From: Prototheca cutis
Taxonomy: Eukaryota; Chlorophyta; Trebouxiophyceae; Chlorellales; Chlorellaceae
Length of the DNA stretch: 64,000 nucleotides
Direction of reading: 5' to 3'
NCBI GenBank assembly: GCA_002897115.2
Contig: BCIH01000001.1
Span: 1,974,039-2,038,038 of the forward strand
Below, in pieces: positions 24,301-49,389 of the stretch. The notes under the pieces are model-generated. The model searched no databases. It was not told where the DNA came from and saw nothing but the letters and a program-made list of their open reading frames with translations. The number at the start of each line of letters is the position of its first letter. Position 1 is the first letter of the stretch. A program made the translations under genes and the position numbers.

Positions 24301-26064
24301 AGCAGGCCGCCTTGCAGCTCATGCTCCAAGAAGTCCGCGACATGGTCCGCCCTTTGTTTGTTTCTTTGTTTCTTTGTTGTTCGGAGGGGGGTTTGTAAAT
24401 GGCGCACGCAGGCACGCGTACGCGTGTGCGTGTTGTTTTGGAAGGAGTCAGTTCCTTGTGGTGTGATCGCCTAGACCAGAGGATCTCGGCGGCCCTGCGC
24501 ACCAGGCAGGACGACCTCCGCCGCCCCGAAACCCCTGGCACCCATGACAGGTGGCTGCTGAGCGCGTGGCAGCACTGGAGGAGGAACGGGCGAGGACACA
24601 GGCGGCGGTGCTGGCGGCCACACAGGCCTTGGCGGACCAGCTGGCAAGCCGCCAAGAGGTAAGAGGCGCTGCGTTGCTGTTGCTGAGAGGATGAGGAGGG
24701 TGGTTGTCCCAAGGAACTTGCCTGTGTTCTTGGGGTGGTTCAATTGACGGACATGCCAGTGGCTGGGAGGGGTGCTTGAATGCTGGTGGGCCTGGCCACA
24801 CCGGCACAACTAGAAGATCTCACGACGCTTGGCGCGAGCACACACACACTGGCTCTCCAGTATCAACCATCACCACTATCAACTAAGACACCCTTGCCTC
24901 ACACCATCATCCAAACCCCATGTATCCCCAGCGGGCGCTGCGGGAAGAGCTGGACGCGCTGCAGGGCCAAGTCGCCTCGGCTGTGCATGCGGGCATCACC
25001 GCGGCCTTTGCCGAGGTGGGCAGGGACATGGGTGGGGGTTTACTATCGGTTTGGTGTGGATCGAGGGAGCGACACATGCACGAGGGCGGGGCCTGTCTTT
25101 TGATCCGAGTTTGCAGCGCGTCATAACATGACACTGAAAGAACTGCGCGCGCCGGACAAGTGTTCTCATCGCCATGCCACAACGACAGCGGCAGCAGCAG
25201 CAGCTGTTGAGCGGCGTCGGCAGCGTCGGGTCCGCGCCATCCATCTCGGCCGACTCGCTGGGCCCGGGGATCGCCCGGGCCGTATCATCGGCGCTGGCCC
25301 CCACGCTGGAGCAGGCCTTTTCCACGGCCTTTGCCCATCGGTTGGTCCCCGGGTTCGAGGCTGCATGTGGTGTCATGGCGCGCCAGCTGGGAGCCAGCCT
25401 CGCCGCGGCCGCGGCAGAGGAGAAGGCCGAAGTGTCTCGGGCGCTGGCCCCGCTCCAGCGTGCCACGGGGCGGTTGGAGGCGGCACTGGCGGCTGCCGAG
25501 GCTTCGGGCGGCAGTCTGTTGCTGGGCGGTGCTGCCGGGGGCCTCGGTCTACCGACACGCGAGCCTTCGGGGTCGTTCACCGCCGCCGCCGGCGGGGTAA
25601 TGACGCCCCGGTCGGCCTCGCGTGCCGCGGTGCGTGCGATGCTGGAGACTGGGAGGGTCGAGGACGCGTTTCGGGCAGTGCTGGCTGCCGGCGACGTCGG
25701 TGTGCTGACGTGGCTGTGTGGCAAGCCCGCTGCATCTACTGCGCTGGCAGCCGTGCCGTGTCCCTTGTCCGCACCCGTGCTGCTCAGCGTCATGCAGCAG
25801 CTGGCCACCAGTCTTGCTGCAGGGCCCGTCGCGTCAAAGGCCGAGTGGATCGGAGCCGCAGCGGCCGCGCTGGATGCGGCAGACGCCGTGGTCGCGGCCC
25901 ACGGGTCCCGGGTCCTGCGTGACGTGTACGCCGAGCTCAAGGAGCGCCAGGAGCGCGCGGGGTCTCCGGCCGACGCGGCCGCTTGCCGTGCCGCGGCCTT
26001 TGTCGTCAAAGCCCAACTCGCCGATTTGCAAGCCGAGACAGCCGCTGGGGGTGCTGTGGCTTAG
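21379..26064 (+). CDS. EDC4: Enhancer of mRNA-decapping protein 4 (VARICOSE homologue)
   Basis: Eight exons: 21379-21582, 21774-21949, 22143-22396, 22489-23552, 23712-24344, 24551-24658, 24932-25015 and 25189-26064, about 1,132 residues. All joins are phase-consistent. The starts of exons 4 and 5 and the end of exon 5 have close alternatives. The protein scaffolds the DCP1-DCP2 decapping complex in P-bodies. The N-terminal WD40 part has the family landmark IAVNHSFIAYGLQPGHIRI, then LLKGHSGVIHDIKF and LLATAGPGGRLLVWEL. A long Ser/Ala-rich linker follows, then short coiled-coil exons (VAAERVAALEEERART; LREELDALQGQVASAV). The helical C-terminal domain (about residues 840-1132) includes SALAPTLEQAFSTAF and a final repeat region (MLETGRVEDAFRAVLAAGDV, LTWLCGKP). 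That order of domains is diagnostic. Confidence 0.9.
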
Positions 26065-26743
26065 AGATCAGTGTTCGTGGTGCTGGTGGAGCCGACAGTA
26101 CTGATGATGATGGTCAGTCGTCTGTTATTACTGTGTGGTTCAGCACGGCCTGTCGTCGAGTCCAGGCAAGCATGGCCTAACGAGCCATCGGACCCCAGGG
26201 CTGCTCTTGTTCATTCCCAGGCGGCCTTGTCCGTATGCCTGTCCCAGCCAAACTCACTCCCTATAACTTGGCCCGACTCGCTGGTGGTCACACCCTCTGT
26301 TGGCTGACTGCCGGCTGTCATCGTCGTAATCGCCACCTACCCCAACAGGTGCGCGGTCACGCTTTACATGCAACAATAGGGTGCAAGTGGATGAGATCAG
26401 GGTACCAGTCAATCAAAGGGGCAGGTGGGTCAGACAAGAAGATGAATGAAATGGGCATGGTGTATAGAGAGGGCAAAAGTGCTCAGATGTCCCGGAGACC
26501 TCACATTTCTTAGCAGGCATACAGGAAACACAAGAAAACATCATCATCAGTCAGTCACAGGCAGCAACAGCGAGAAAAAAAGGATGAAAGAAAGTATAGC
26601 ACTCATCAGTCGGAATCAAAGGAATATGCTGCTGCTCCTCCAGTGGCACACAGCTTGGAGGGCGTAGCTGAAACAAGCAGGCAGGCATCAGGTGTGGACG
26701 TTGAGCCTCATCGACCTTGCCCGTCCACGATCAGCACCAGTTC
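26065..26743. other. Convergent 3' flanks of EDC4 and AP2 genes
   Basis: This is non-coding sequence between two convergent stop codons, somewhat richer in A and T than the flanking genes. No gene was recognised. Confidence 0.5.
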
Positions 26744-28224
26744 CTAGTGGAAGAGGTTTTCCGTGAGGACCTCCCAGAACATGCTGCCTTGCAGCGCCTG
26801 GCCGTCTTCTTCTTCCGTGTGGGGCGTGTCGCCGTCGCGCATGTGCCCGATGCCGCCTCGCTGCCGTTGCTCCCGCAGGCGCCGCGACAGCATCTGCGGG
26901 GACAGCGGGTCCAGCACCGTCTGCGGCGACAGGGCCTCCGGCTCGGGCAGCAGCGGCTGCTCGGCCTTGGCCCGACCACGGACGACGCTGACGTGGACTT
27001 CGGTGGGGGACAGGAGCGGGTGGTAGCCAGCTGCGGAGGGCGCGGCGCTGCCATGGTGCGCGGGGATGGTTCCGGGACTGCCGCAGTCGACGGCATGCTT
27101 GGTCAGTGACGCATGGGCCGGGTTGAGCGATGCCGTGCCGCCCCCAAGACTGCCTTCAAGACCACCATCGCAGTCCAGAGTGCTGCCGCCATCGACATGA
27201 GTGGCATGCCCACAGCGTTCCAGCTCCACAGGGTCGATGAGGCCACGGCTGATGGCTTCGGCGACGAGCTCCGGGCTGAGCTCGTCCAGGTACTCGGACA
27301 GCGCAAAGTTTGTCAGAGCGGCGACGCCCTTTTGAGCGATGGCGGCGCGGTCGTAGGCCCGGGCGGCCTGCACCTCGCTCTCGTGCAGGCCGAGGTACAG
27401 GTACCGCTTGCCCGACGCCTGGCCGATGCGTGACTCCCAGCGGCCCTTGGTGTGCCGCGTCACGCCACGGAAGAAGCTAGTCTGCTGGCTGGCGCCCTTG
27501 GACTGGCGCCGCAGGCCCGCCACCAGATCGTCCACGGGTTGCGCCTCGATCAGGGCCAGCCAGGGCTCGTAGTAGCTGGGGTGGAAGTTGGTCTCCCGAC
27601 GACCCAACCGCACCGCCACAATGTCAAAGGCGAGGGCGGCTTCTTCGGCAGTGCTGAAGCCACCCAAGTAAATCTGTCGACGCGGCTGGCCCTCCCAGAT
27701 GTGGGCCTGCAAGTTGGATGTTGGAGTGGAGGTTACTCGACTGTATAATTCACTGGATATAATATTTGGGTGGCAGCAAAAGCCAATGTGGTGTGACATG
27801 CACGTACATTCAGCGCCCCAACACCAGTACACCTCCACAGTCTCAAGCAAGACGGTGCAATCAGTGCACTCACGCAAATAAAATAAATCATGAGGGGGAA
27901 ATTATCTATCACCAGCTCTTCCAGGCACCAGGCACGACCTATAGACAGTACAACGCCCACCCCGTGTCGGCGGTTCTCTGAGCACCAAGACCAGCCGCGC
28001 TTGCCTACCTCGTACCGCCGGGTGCGCACGTGGTGGGTGACGCCCTTGTACTCCTGGACCGTCTGGGAAGGGGTCGCTGGACACGATCGACAGTTGCTCG
28101 ACAAATCCTGCATGCTGATTTGCGCGCTGAGCAGGCACTGGCTGTCGCAGTCACTGTCCCGACTCCGCTTGCGGGTGATCGGCGTGCCGGGTTGTTGGCG
28201 GAACCGCCTTGGGGAGTACGCCAT
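26744..28224 (-). CDS. AP2-subfamily transcription factor with two AP2/ERF domains
   Basis: Two exons, 28224-28009 and 27706-26744, join in phase 0 and give about 392 residues. The intron splits the first AP2 domain. Domain 1 runs from YKGVTHHVRTRRYE across the join to AHIWEGQPRRQIYLGGFSTA and FDIVAVRLGRRETNF. Domain 2 runs from FFRGVTRHTKGRWESRIG through YLYLGLHESEVQAARAYDRA to TNFALSEYLDEL. Two tandem domains place it in the AP2/ANT group, DNA-binding regulators of the nucleus. A basic stretch near residues 18-21 (TRKRSR) could act as a nuclear signal. The remaining 150 or so residues are low complexity without known motifs. The target genes cannot be read from the sequence. Confidence 0.92.
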
Positions 28225-29119
28225 GATTGCTCACTCCCGAAACCACTCTCTCACAGGAATGTAATACTCTTAGCAGTATTTTGCGTGATGTAAATTGGTG
28301 AATTATATTTGGGCTTGAGAGAGCAGGAGTTTTAACGGAGTATCGTGGACGGGAGTGCTTCGGCGACCTTGCTGCCGTGCAAAAAGAGCCTCGGCGGCGC
28401 TCCGACCGGAACCTGGTGCCCTCGAGGCACGACGCCCACCTCGTCCAAGCACGACAGCAAGCCTCAAGCTTCCAGTTCACCACTCCCACGCATCACGAAG
28501 CTTCTCAAGTCACATGCTTAGGGAGAGTGTTGTTGCTGGCCGTCGTGCGTGAAGTGCGAGAATGACATCACGTCGCCTTGCAACCCAAGCACACTTCCTT
28601 CCTCAATCGAGAACCATCGCCGAGCGCTGACTAGGTTGGCCGCAGACGAAATAAAGAGAGGCACTGCGAATATCACCCAATGAAAACTGCAAAGTCAGTA
28701 AACGAATGCTAGTGGCTGCATGAGAGGGATTGGGTTCCATCCAATTCCGCTCCGACTGCACCTGCGATCGATCAGGTCCGCAGGCAAATACGGAAGAGCC
28801 AGCTGGCACCAGAAATGATCACTTGAGTGTTGTGTGGGCTGAACCGTGCGCAGAGGATTTGGTATAGAGGGCTATGACGACAGAAATGGGCCGTCCGGCT
28901 TTATTCACGTGCGCATCTGGGTGACCGGCATTTCAAGCGCTCGTGGGAGCCCAACGTGCCTGAGAGCTCCCGCTGTCTTGCGCAAGGGCATCAGCAATGG
29001 CGGTTCTGATCTCGACGATGCCGTGAATACACGAATGCGCGAACTGATAGTGCTATTTTTAAAATTATCTTTTGATGAATGAGAGAATGTGAAGCTGAAC
29101 AGAGGAGACTCAAGCAAGG
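28225..29119. other. Divergent intergenic region, AP2 / PIH1 genes
   Basis: About 0.9 kb between divergent starts. No coding sequence was recognised, and both promoters should lie here. Confidence 0.45.
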
Positions 29120-30736
29120 ATGAGCGGCCTGGACGCGCTACCTCCAGCTTCGGCATCCCGACTGGTATCGCTGCTCAACCAATCCACTGCCCACGAAGCC
29201 CTTGATGTGCGTGCATGCATGCCGAGGTGTAGTGACGATCTCTATGTGCATCACTCAATTGCGTCAACCGCGCGATGTCTCTGCTCCATTATGGCCGCAG
29301 AGATTGGTGCCAGGGCTGGCCAGCACCTCCGGAAGGACCATCCTCCCGCAGCCCAAGTAGGTGGTGGAGGTATTGGGGAGGCATCATGTCGCAACTGCAC
29401 CCCGCCGGATTTGTTGCATTTACACATCGCAGGGCCGTGGCACACCGTGCATCCATGCACCCAGCGTACAGGTATGTGATCAAGACGGCAAAGGAGACGG
29501 GGCAAAAGGTGTTTATCAATGTCTGCGCCTCAACGGACGTCAAGCTCCCTCCTGGCTGGCGCTTAGGAGGGGAGGTTCCTGGGTCTGTGCGTGGCTACCT
29601 GGAGTCGGGGTCGCTCGACACATCGCTGGATGCTTCCACGGATGTGGCGCAGCAGCTGGCCATCCCGATGTACCTGGCAACCCCACGCTCCGATGTTGAC
29701 CATGCCGGGGGCCCATGCACCGGTGAGTGTGTCTTGTGGGGTTGTAGAGGAGTGAGGATCGTCTGCGCGGCGGAGTAGCGGGGTGTCTGAGGCAACAAGT
29801 GTTTGTGGCGTATGAAATGCTGGTCGATGCCACGGAGAGCTGGCGAGCGAGAGCAGCTGGATTCCCGTGGAATGAGGCTCGCATTCTCACCGCACTGACA
29901 CCAACCGCCCTTCCCATGAAATGTATGCAGTGGTGGACTGTGTCGTGCACGCGGACGTGGTGGACAAAGGGGTCCAGTTCCGGCCGCTGAAATTGTACAC
30001 CGTTCAGCTGATCCTGGCAGAAGTTGCCGTCAGGAACGAGCTGGTCCTGGATCCGAAATTCAAGCTGCCCAAGATGCCCTACAAGGGCGGCACGGGCCCA
30101 GGGCCAATGGTTTTGCCCCCAGATGCCCTTGGTGCTGGCGAAGGAGACGCCGAGCCACAGGAGACGACATCAGTTCCTGCCAACCAGGCAAGCATCCGTA
30201 CAAGCACAGAGACCTCTGCTGCAACGAATTCCAAAGGCCATCCACTGGTGCGGGAGGTGGAGCCTGCAAAGGACCGGGGCGCAGTCCTCCGGTTTGAACC
30301 TTTGCGCAACAGCAAGCGACCTGCTTCGGCCCAGCCTTCCGACGGATCGGTAGGCAACAAGGACAAGCCTCAAGCAGGGGGAGCAGCCGCCAGCTCAGAG
30401 GGCCAGTCCCAGCAGGATTCTAGACTGCACCGCCTGTCGGCCACCCTTCAGGCGGTAGGGCGCCCCGTCACTAGGTTTGACATCGTTTTGACCACACCAC
30501 CGGCGGTGACAACCAGCGTTCACAGGGCCCCAGCGGCCCTGCAGCTTGACATTGTCGGACAGGAGCTCCGGGTCTGTGCCCCCGGGTGCGAGCCGCTGAT
30601 AGTTCCGCTACCCTGTCTCGTTGATGTGACTGGTGCGACAGCTGCCGTGCAGACAGATGACACTGTCCTGCTGTGCCTACCACTCAAGCCCCTCGAGGAC
30701 ATTTTGCATGCAGAGGCGGTTGGAGCTGGTTCATGA
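29120..30736 (+). CDS. PIH1-domain protein (R2TP / dynein-assembly co-chaperone family)
   Basis: Four exons, 29120-29206, 29301-29356, 29472-29722 and 29931-30736, join in phases 0, 2 and 1 and give about 399 residues. The PIH1 N-domain shows PKYVIKTAKETGQKVFINVC, then LPPGWRLGGEVPGSVRGYLE, IPMYLATPRSDVD and, across the last join, CTVVDCVVHADVV. The C-terminal 95 residues (VTRFDIVLTTPPAVTTSVHR and following) match the CS-like fold of the PIH1 C-domain. A disordered linker of about 130 residues lies between. PIH1 proteins work with HSP90 and RUVBL1/2, either in the general R2TP complex or in assembly of axonemal dyneins. If the host is a non-flagellate trebouxiophyte, the general R2TP role is more likely. 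The stop lies only 241 bases from the stop of the next, convergent gene. Confidence 0.87.
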
Positions 30737-30977
30737 TTGCCACGCTTTCTTTCTTTCCTCGACAAGAGAGCCCGTTGGCATTTGTGTTCCAGCACCGTCT
30801 TTGGCGAAGCATTGCACACAGAGTTTGTTCGTTCCATGAAGGAGAGGGAGCAAATGAACGCGGGTCTAGTGAGCAAAGGGTGCTCGTGCCTGTCCGGCCT
30901 CGTGAGTTTCCTAGAAATGTAGGCCTGGTCCGCACACTTGCAAAAAGAACAAGTCGTCAACCCTGGCAGATTGTCGC

Positions 30978-44614
<13,637 letters not shown>

Positions 44615-45057
44615 AGTCCTCAGTCCCGCTCATCCATCAGCCCCTGCATGGCTCGATTCCCCAGGCATGCCCACTGCCTCCGGCACGCGGCGCCGGGAAG
44701 TGATCCGCGCAGGGACCGGCGGTCAACACCTGGCCTGCATGACACGTATACTGCAATTTTTCGTCCTGCTTGCCTGCACAGAATGTAAGAGGTGATTGCA
44801 GCAAGGGATCAGTGCTCGCTGGATCGGTCAGGGACACGCTCTCGTCACGGGCGGGGTGGGGCGGTCGGTGCCGAAAATGGCGACGGCAGCCTCGTCACGT
44901 CAACATTGGCATCGACTGTTTCGAGGAGGTATCAAGCGTGTAAGGCGACCAGCAACATGAGCCAAAAGATACATAAATAATCCCATTTGTAACCAGAGCT
45001 TCAGCACACTGCCCAAGGAGGGGCTTTTCATTGGAACCCCAAGACCTCGTTAACGCC
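44615..45057. other. Divergent intergenic region, BEACH / USP genes
   Basis: 443 bases between divergent start codons. No coding sequence or clear motif was seen. Confidence 0.45.
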
Positions 45058-46329
45058 ATGGCACCCCCGGGGCGCAAGCTCGTGCTCTGCGCAGAGGACA
45101 CGGATGCGGGATCCGTTGCGTGCCAGTGGCTTATTAACGAGGTACGTAAGCAAGGGTTGACTGGATATGCTTGGGGCAGCTGATGCGACCGGAGCCCTGC
45201 ACTCTCGCTTGCCCTGGCCGGAAACCGGCCTCTGAAACGGGATGCCCGGTCCCCACTCCTCCCGGCACGCAGCTGTACAAGGACGGCGACGTTGTCCACT
45301 TTGTGTAAGATGATTTTCGATGGGCTCGTTGGGCGGCTCCGGGATTGCACAAACATGCGTTTGTTTCGTTGGGGCAAGCGGTGGCGGATCAAACCCCTCC
45401 CATGAGTGCCTCTGCATGGCCTGTCTGTTCAGGGGGGCTCGGGGAGTTGGGGCCTGTACATAGTGCCACTTGCTTGAGCCCCTGGTCTTGAGCTCTGGAG
45501 CTCTGAACCCACACCCCACAGGTACGTGGTGAAGTGCATGAAGCCTCCCATGAGCATCTTCCACGGCATGCCCGGCACTGCCTACGACTTCAGCCAGCCT
45601 GGTGCCCATCACGAGCTGCAGCACATCGAGTCTGCCAAGACGTTGATTCGCCAAAGGTAAGATAGCGCTTGTGGGTTGCAGTGTGTAGGTGATAGGAGAA
45701 CATGACCCTTTAGGGCTGGCAGGACGTGTGTGATGTTTGGTGTGCGATTGGCTGATGGTGGCCCTGGATCGAGGGCCAGCCCGACCGCTGGTCATGCTTG
45801 CTGTTGCTGGTCAGCTCCCCACAGCTCGCAGTCCACAACAGTGCCTGATTGCATCCCCCATCCCCCTCCGTCGCTGCAGATACCTGCCCCTGCTGACTCC
45901 CAAGAACGTCAAGTACGAGCTGCACCTGTTTGCCGAGCAGCGGGGTGCCCCCGCCGAAAAAGTCGGACCCATCATTCTCCAGGCAGCCACACAGATTGAC
46001 CCAGCCTGCGTCGTCACTGCCGCTCACAACAAGGTGACTGTGTGTGTGTGGGGGGGGTTGTAAGGCGGGGGAGGGCCTGCTGAACATGCCATGCAATGGC
46101 GCATGAGGGCGAGGGGCAGGAGACTCAGCAGCAATCCTTACCCGTTCACTTCCATGTGTCCCCCCCCCCGACTATTATGCAGACATCCTCTGCCCAGGAA
46201 GCAGAAGAGGATCGGTACATGGGCGACATGGGAAGCGTGACCAAGTTCCTTCTGGAAAACTGCATGCTGCCTCTGATCATTGTCCCACCCATCCAGAATG
46301 GCACGGAATCCGCTTCCGAGACAGAGTGA
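45058..46329 (+). CDS. Universal stress protein (UspA-like) domain protein
   Basis: Five exons, 45058-45141, 45273-45304, 45522-45656, 45880-46033 and 46183-46329, join in phases 0, 2, 2 and 0 and give about 183 residues. The start RKLVLCAEDTDAGSVACQWL is the first strand and helix of the UspA Rossmann-like fold. The last exon has GSVTKFLLENCMLPLIIVPP, which matches the C-terminal GSV...PLLIVP signature. The canonical GxxGxxxxxxxxxG(S/T) ATP loop is only partly kept, with MGDMGSVTK before the helix. Small single-domain Usp proteins are cytosolic and respond to stress, often binding ATP or AMP. No specific partner is suggested by the context. Confidence 0.82.
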
Positions 46330-46614
46330 GGGGCAGGCCGCGGTTCAAATGGTGCTGGAACCAGCAACACACCCGGTCTCCCCCCTTGTCGCCTCGACTG
46401 CCACGCAGAGTCCCGTCCACCTCGCCCCAGTAAAAGTTCTGTATTGCGCTTGATCTTGGCCACCTCTCTGTCTGTTGACCCATTGCCTTGGGTGTGAAAA
46501 CCGCCAGCTTTCATTCGGCCAGGCCCTGGTCGGTTGGGTCATCATCCCTGTAGCCGGACAGCTGGACTCGGGCCTTGATTGCAGACTGCCAGCATCTTAG
46601 GGTCTATTTATTTA

Positions 46615-46681
<67 letters not shown>

Positions 46682-46698
46682 GTGCAGGGAAATTCAGC
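46330..46698. other. Convergent 3' flanks with TG microsatellite
   Basis: This lies between the stop of the stress protein and the stop of the coiled-coil gene. It contains the (TG)n tract at 46620-46680 and no gene. Confidence 0.5.
46620..46680. repeat. (TG)n microsatellite, about 30 units
   Basis: A perfect alternating TG run immediately beyond the stop codon of the coiled-coil gene. Confidence 0.95.
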
Positions 46699-48513
46699 TC
46701 AGCGGCAGCCCACCCGTTTGAGCTCCAATCGCAAGCACGACATTTCCTTCTCCAGTGCATCCAGCTGGTCCTCGATCCTCTCCCGTCGCTGTCGGTCCTG
46801 GGTGGGTGGGCAAGGAGGGGCCAGGGCTTGATCCCTGGGATATGCCACGGCCGATGCATTCTCAATGACTATCTGTCCCCAAGCGCAAGTCGACAGGGCA
46901 GTTCAGTACCACCACCCTTCCACTCATGCACGCACCAGCATGGTCCTTCCTGCGCCTGCCGGCAATCTGGCCAGCTCTGCCTCGAGCGAGTTCTTCTCGA
47001 TGCCAGCATGGAGCAGCCTGTCTTCCATGGCCGCCGTGCGCTGTAACAGCTCCTGCATTGGCATGGGTTAGTTTTGTGGGTGCGTGGATCGTGATGGCTG
47101 GTGACCACCGATCATTGACCATTGACCATCCAGGTGATCTTGCCGGCTGCAAGACAGGCAGACGCAACCGGCACGCCGTACCGCAAGGCTTTCATCTGAG
47201 CCAAAGGGCGCGGGCCGACGTGCGGAAGCAACGCTTGGTGCCAGAGACGGCCCACCGACGTCTCCGGGACGCGGCGACACCGCCGTGAGCCGCTGCGTCG
47301 CAGGCGGCGGCGGGCTGAGCCCCAGTCGCACGGCTGGCAGGCTCGAGGGCGAGCGGCTTGGATTATTGTGTGCGGCCTCGGGGGAGGCCAAGTACGGCTG
47401 ATTCCTGGATGTCGCTTGCAGCGGCTTGAGATCGTGTGGACTGAAGTATCTTAATTGCCCATCATCTGGAGCTGCTGTTCTTGCCACAGGCTCTGTGGGA
47501 GGATCTTCCGGCATGCACGGAGGGGCTTCTGCTGTGGCTAGCATAGCCGTCTTAACCGGTGCAGGTGATCGGCCCCGGTCAGCCAGTCTTGGGGGGGTCA
47601 CCCCTGCAGTAAGATGGTTCCTGTTACTGCCATCAGCACTCCTCGTGACGACGGCAGGAGCACCCCGCAGCGCATCGACCTCCCTCCTCAGCGCATCAAT
47701 GGTCAGCTCCATGAGCTGGGCCCTCTGGTCGGAGACCTGTGCGCGGTGGGCCTCCCGTGCGGCCGTTGCCCGGCACTCTGCCAACTGTTCCTCGGCAGCT
47801 TGGCACTCCGAGCCCCAGCGGGCCGCCTCTCGCTCCTGCGACTGCAGCGCCTGCCGTGAAGCATCCAGTTCTGCCTTGGCCGCAGCCAGATCGCTGAGTA
47901 GCTTGGCCCGATCATGCTGCAACTGGTCCACCAGGGCATGAGCCTCCATGAAACTTTCTTCCACGGAGCGGCACCGAGCCTCGGCCGCCTCAGCTCGAGC
48001 CATGCTGTCCCGAAGTACCTCCTGTGTGTATGTGGGGTGCGGTACCGTCCTTTGCATTGAGGCAACGCTTGGGATTCAGATCTTGCTGGGTGACCTGAAT
48101 TCTCACCACTGAGAGATAACGCTCCGCATCAGCGGGAAACCCAGATAAACAAATTTCATCTGGCTGCCTCAGCAAACCAGCTTTACCTGGAGCTGGGCGA
48201 TATCGTTATTCAGAGCATGATAACCCATGTCATGGCGCAGATCACCGGCTGGGAAGGGGCTGGGCGGGCGCATGGGCCCCGGGGAGCCGGGCTGCCAGAC
48301 CGCATCGCGGCTGCCGGGCAACCCAGCTCGCGGATCCTTGGCCTCCGGCTCCAAATGCTCATCCAGCAAGCTTCCACTCGTGTAAAATATATCTACAGGG
48401 CCAAAATGCTGCGCCTGGATCAACCCGTCTTCATGTTCCGCGGAATCGCGGTCCAGCTTGGAATGGTGCGAGAAGCCCGGCTGGGGAGCATGGCGCATAC
48501 GCCCACGCTCCAT
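46699..48513 (-). CDS. Coiled-coil protein, cytoskeleton/centrosome-like, function unknown
   Basis: Four exons, 48513-48187, 48021-47182, 47052-46936 and 46797-46699, all join in phase 0 and give about 460 residues. Residues 1-109 are low complexity. Residues about 110-220 are a strong coiled coil, rich in Ala, Glu, Gln and Arg heptads (for example RAKLLSDLAAAKAELDASRQ). A Pro/Ser-rich region follows. A short C-terminal helical module comes last, with LLQRTAAMEDRLLHAGIEKN, ELARLPAGAGRTM and RRERIEDQLDALEKEM. That last module resembles the ending of several protist and algal coiled-coil proteins, but I cannot name a family. The start at Met 48513 is the first ATG of the frame. An upstream exon is possible because the frame stays open to 48567. 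Confidence 0.7.
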
Positions 48514-49389
48514 GACCAGATTTCGGGGCGCACCATCGATTTCCAGGAATGAGATATATTTCCTCACAGTGCATTACAGCCCGATGTTTCCAAGCTGGGC
48601 GTCTCTGTCCCGCAACCCCCCGCGACCGATGGCCGTGGGTTTGAATCTTCGGATTCAATCTTTCACCTTTTTTCGGAAGGCGGTGTCCCCCCGCTTCTCG
48701 AGATTCGTTGACTCCCATGTGAACAGCATGGGCATGTCTCCCAAAATGCCTCTTTGACCACATTCCCTGGCCGCGTCGCTCAGAGGAAGCGTTTGGCTCC
48801 TTCTTGCCAGCAAGCCAGGTCGTGCAAGGAGGTCCTAGAAGATCCTGGAAGTCACCCCTGGCACGACACTTGTTGCACCTTGGTGGTCCATCGTTGAAGT
48901 GGTCCACCTTCCTATTGCTCCGCAGAGTGTAAAAATTTGCAGCCATCTGTGATGCCCAGCAACCCCCGGGGGTATGCGGCACTAGCGCCGGCTGAGCTGG
49001 TTGCCTTATTTTTGCGCTGTACAGTAGCTGGATCCATCAAATGTACGCCATTTGCTAGAAAACCATGCTCATCCGAACCTCAGGCCATGGGGCAGGAGCG
49101 CAGCGTGAATGACACAGCATGTGAGCGACCGTAGTTCCCTTCTGACTTGGAAAAGAGTACATGGGCATCACTGGGGGCCCTGCTTCTGTGTTCTGGGGTG
49201 TGTCTCCTCCTAGAGTCTCTCAGGTTCCTTCCGCCCAGAGCCACCACATTTATTATTTTTTCATATCTCACAGGCGAAGAGCATTGCAATTCGAGTGATT
49301 TCCCAGGCTCATACTGCCAGTGCTGCATCATGGTCCTCGGCACACCGCCCTTGCTGCACACGCATCAATACTTTGGCCTTGCATCCTGT
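48514..49389. other. Intergenic region between two minus-strand coiled-coil genes
   Basis: The region upstream of the coiled-coil gene and 3' of the golgin. It contains repeat copy B and no recognisable gene. Confidence 0.5.
48694..49026 (+). mobile_element. TIR element copy B (short, non-coding)
   Basis: The sequence aligns end to end with the outer parts of copy A and with copy C reversed. Shared landmarks are cttctcgagattcg, ccgcgtcgctcagagg, a ggtggtccatc block and gatgcccagcaacccccggg. The right end reads gcgctgtacag followed by TA (49025-49026), similar to the ends of A and C. The left end has diverged, so the boundary is approximate. There is no insert and no credible protein, which fits a non-autonomous miniature element. 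Confidence 0.75.

Noticed and set aside
24483..24550. RISAALRTRQDD segment as an EDC4 exon
   Set aside because: There is no GT donor between it and the in-phase coiled-coil exon at 24551, so it cannot be joined in frame.
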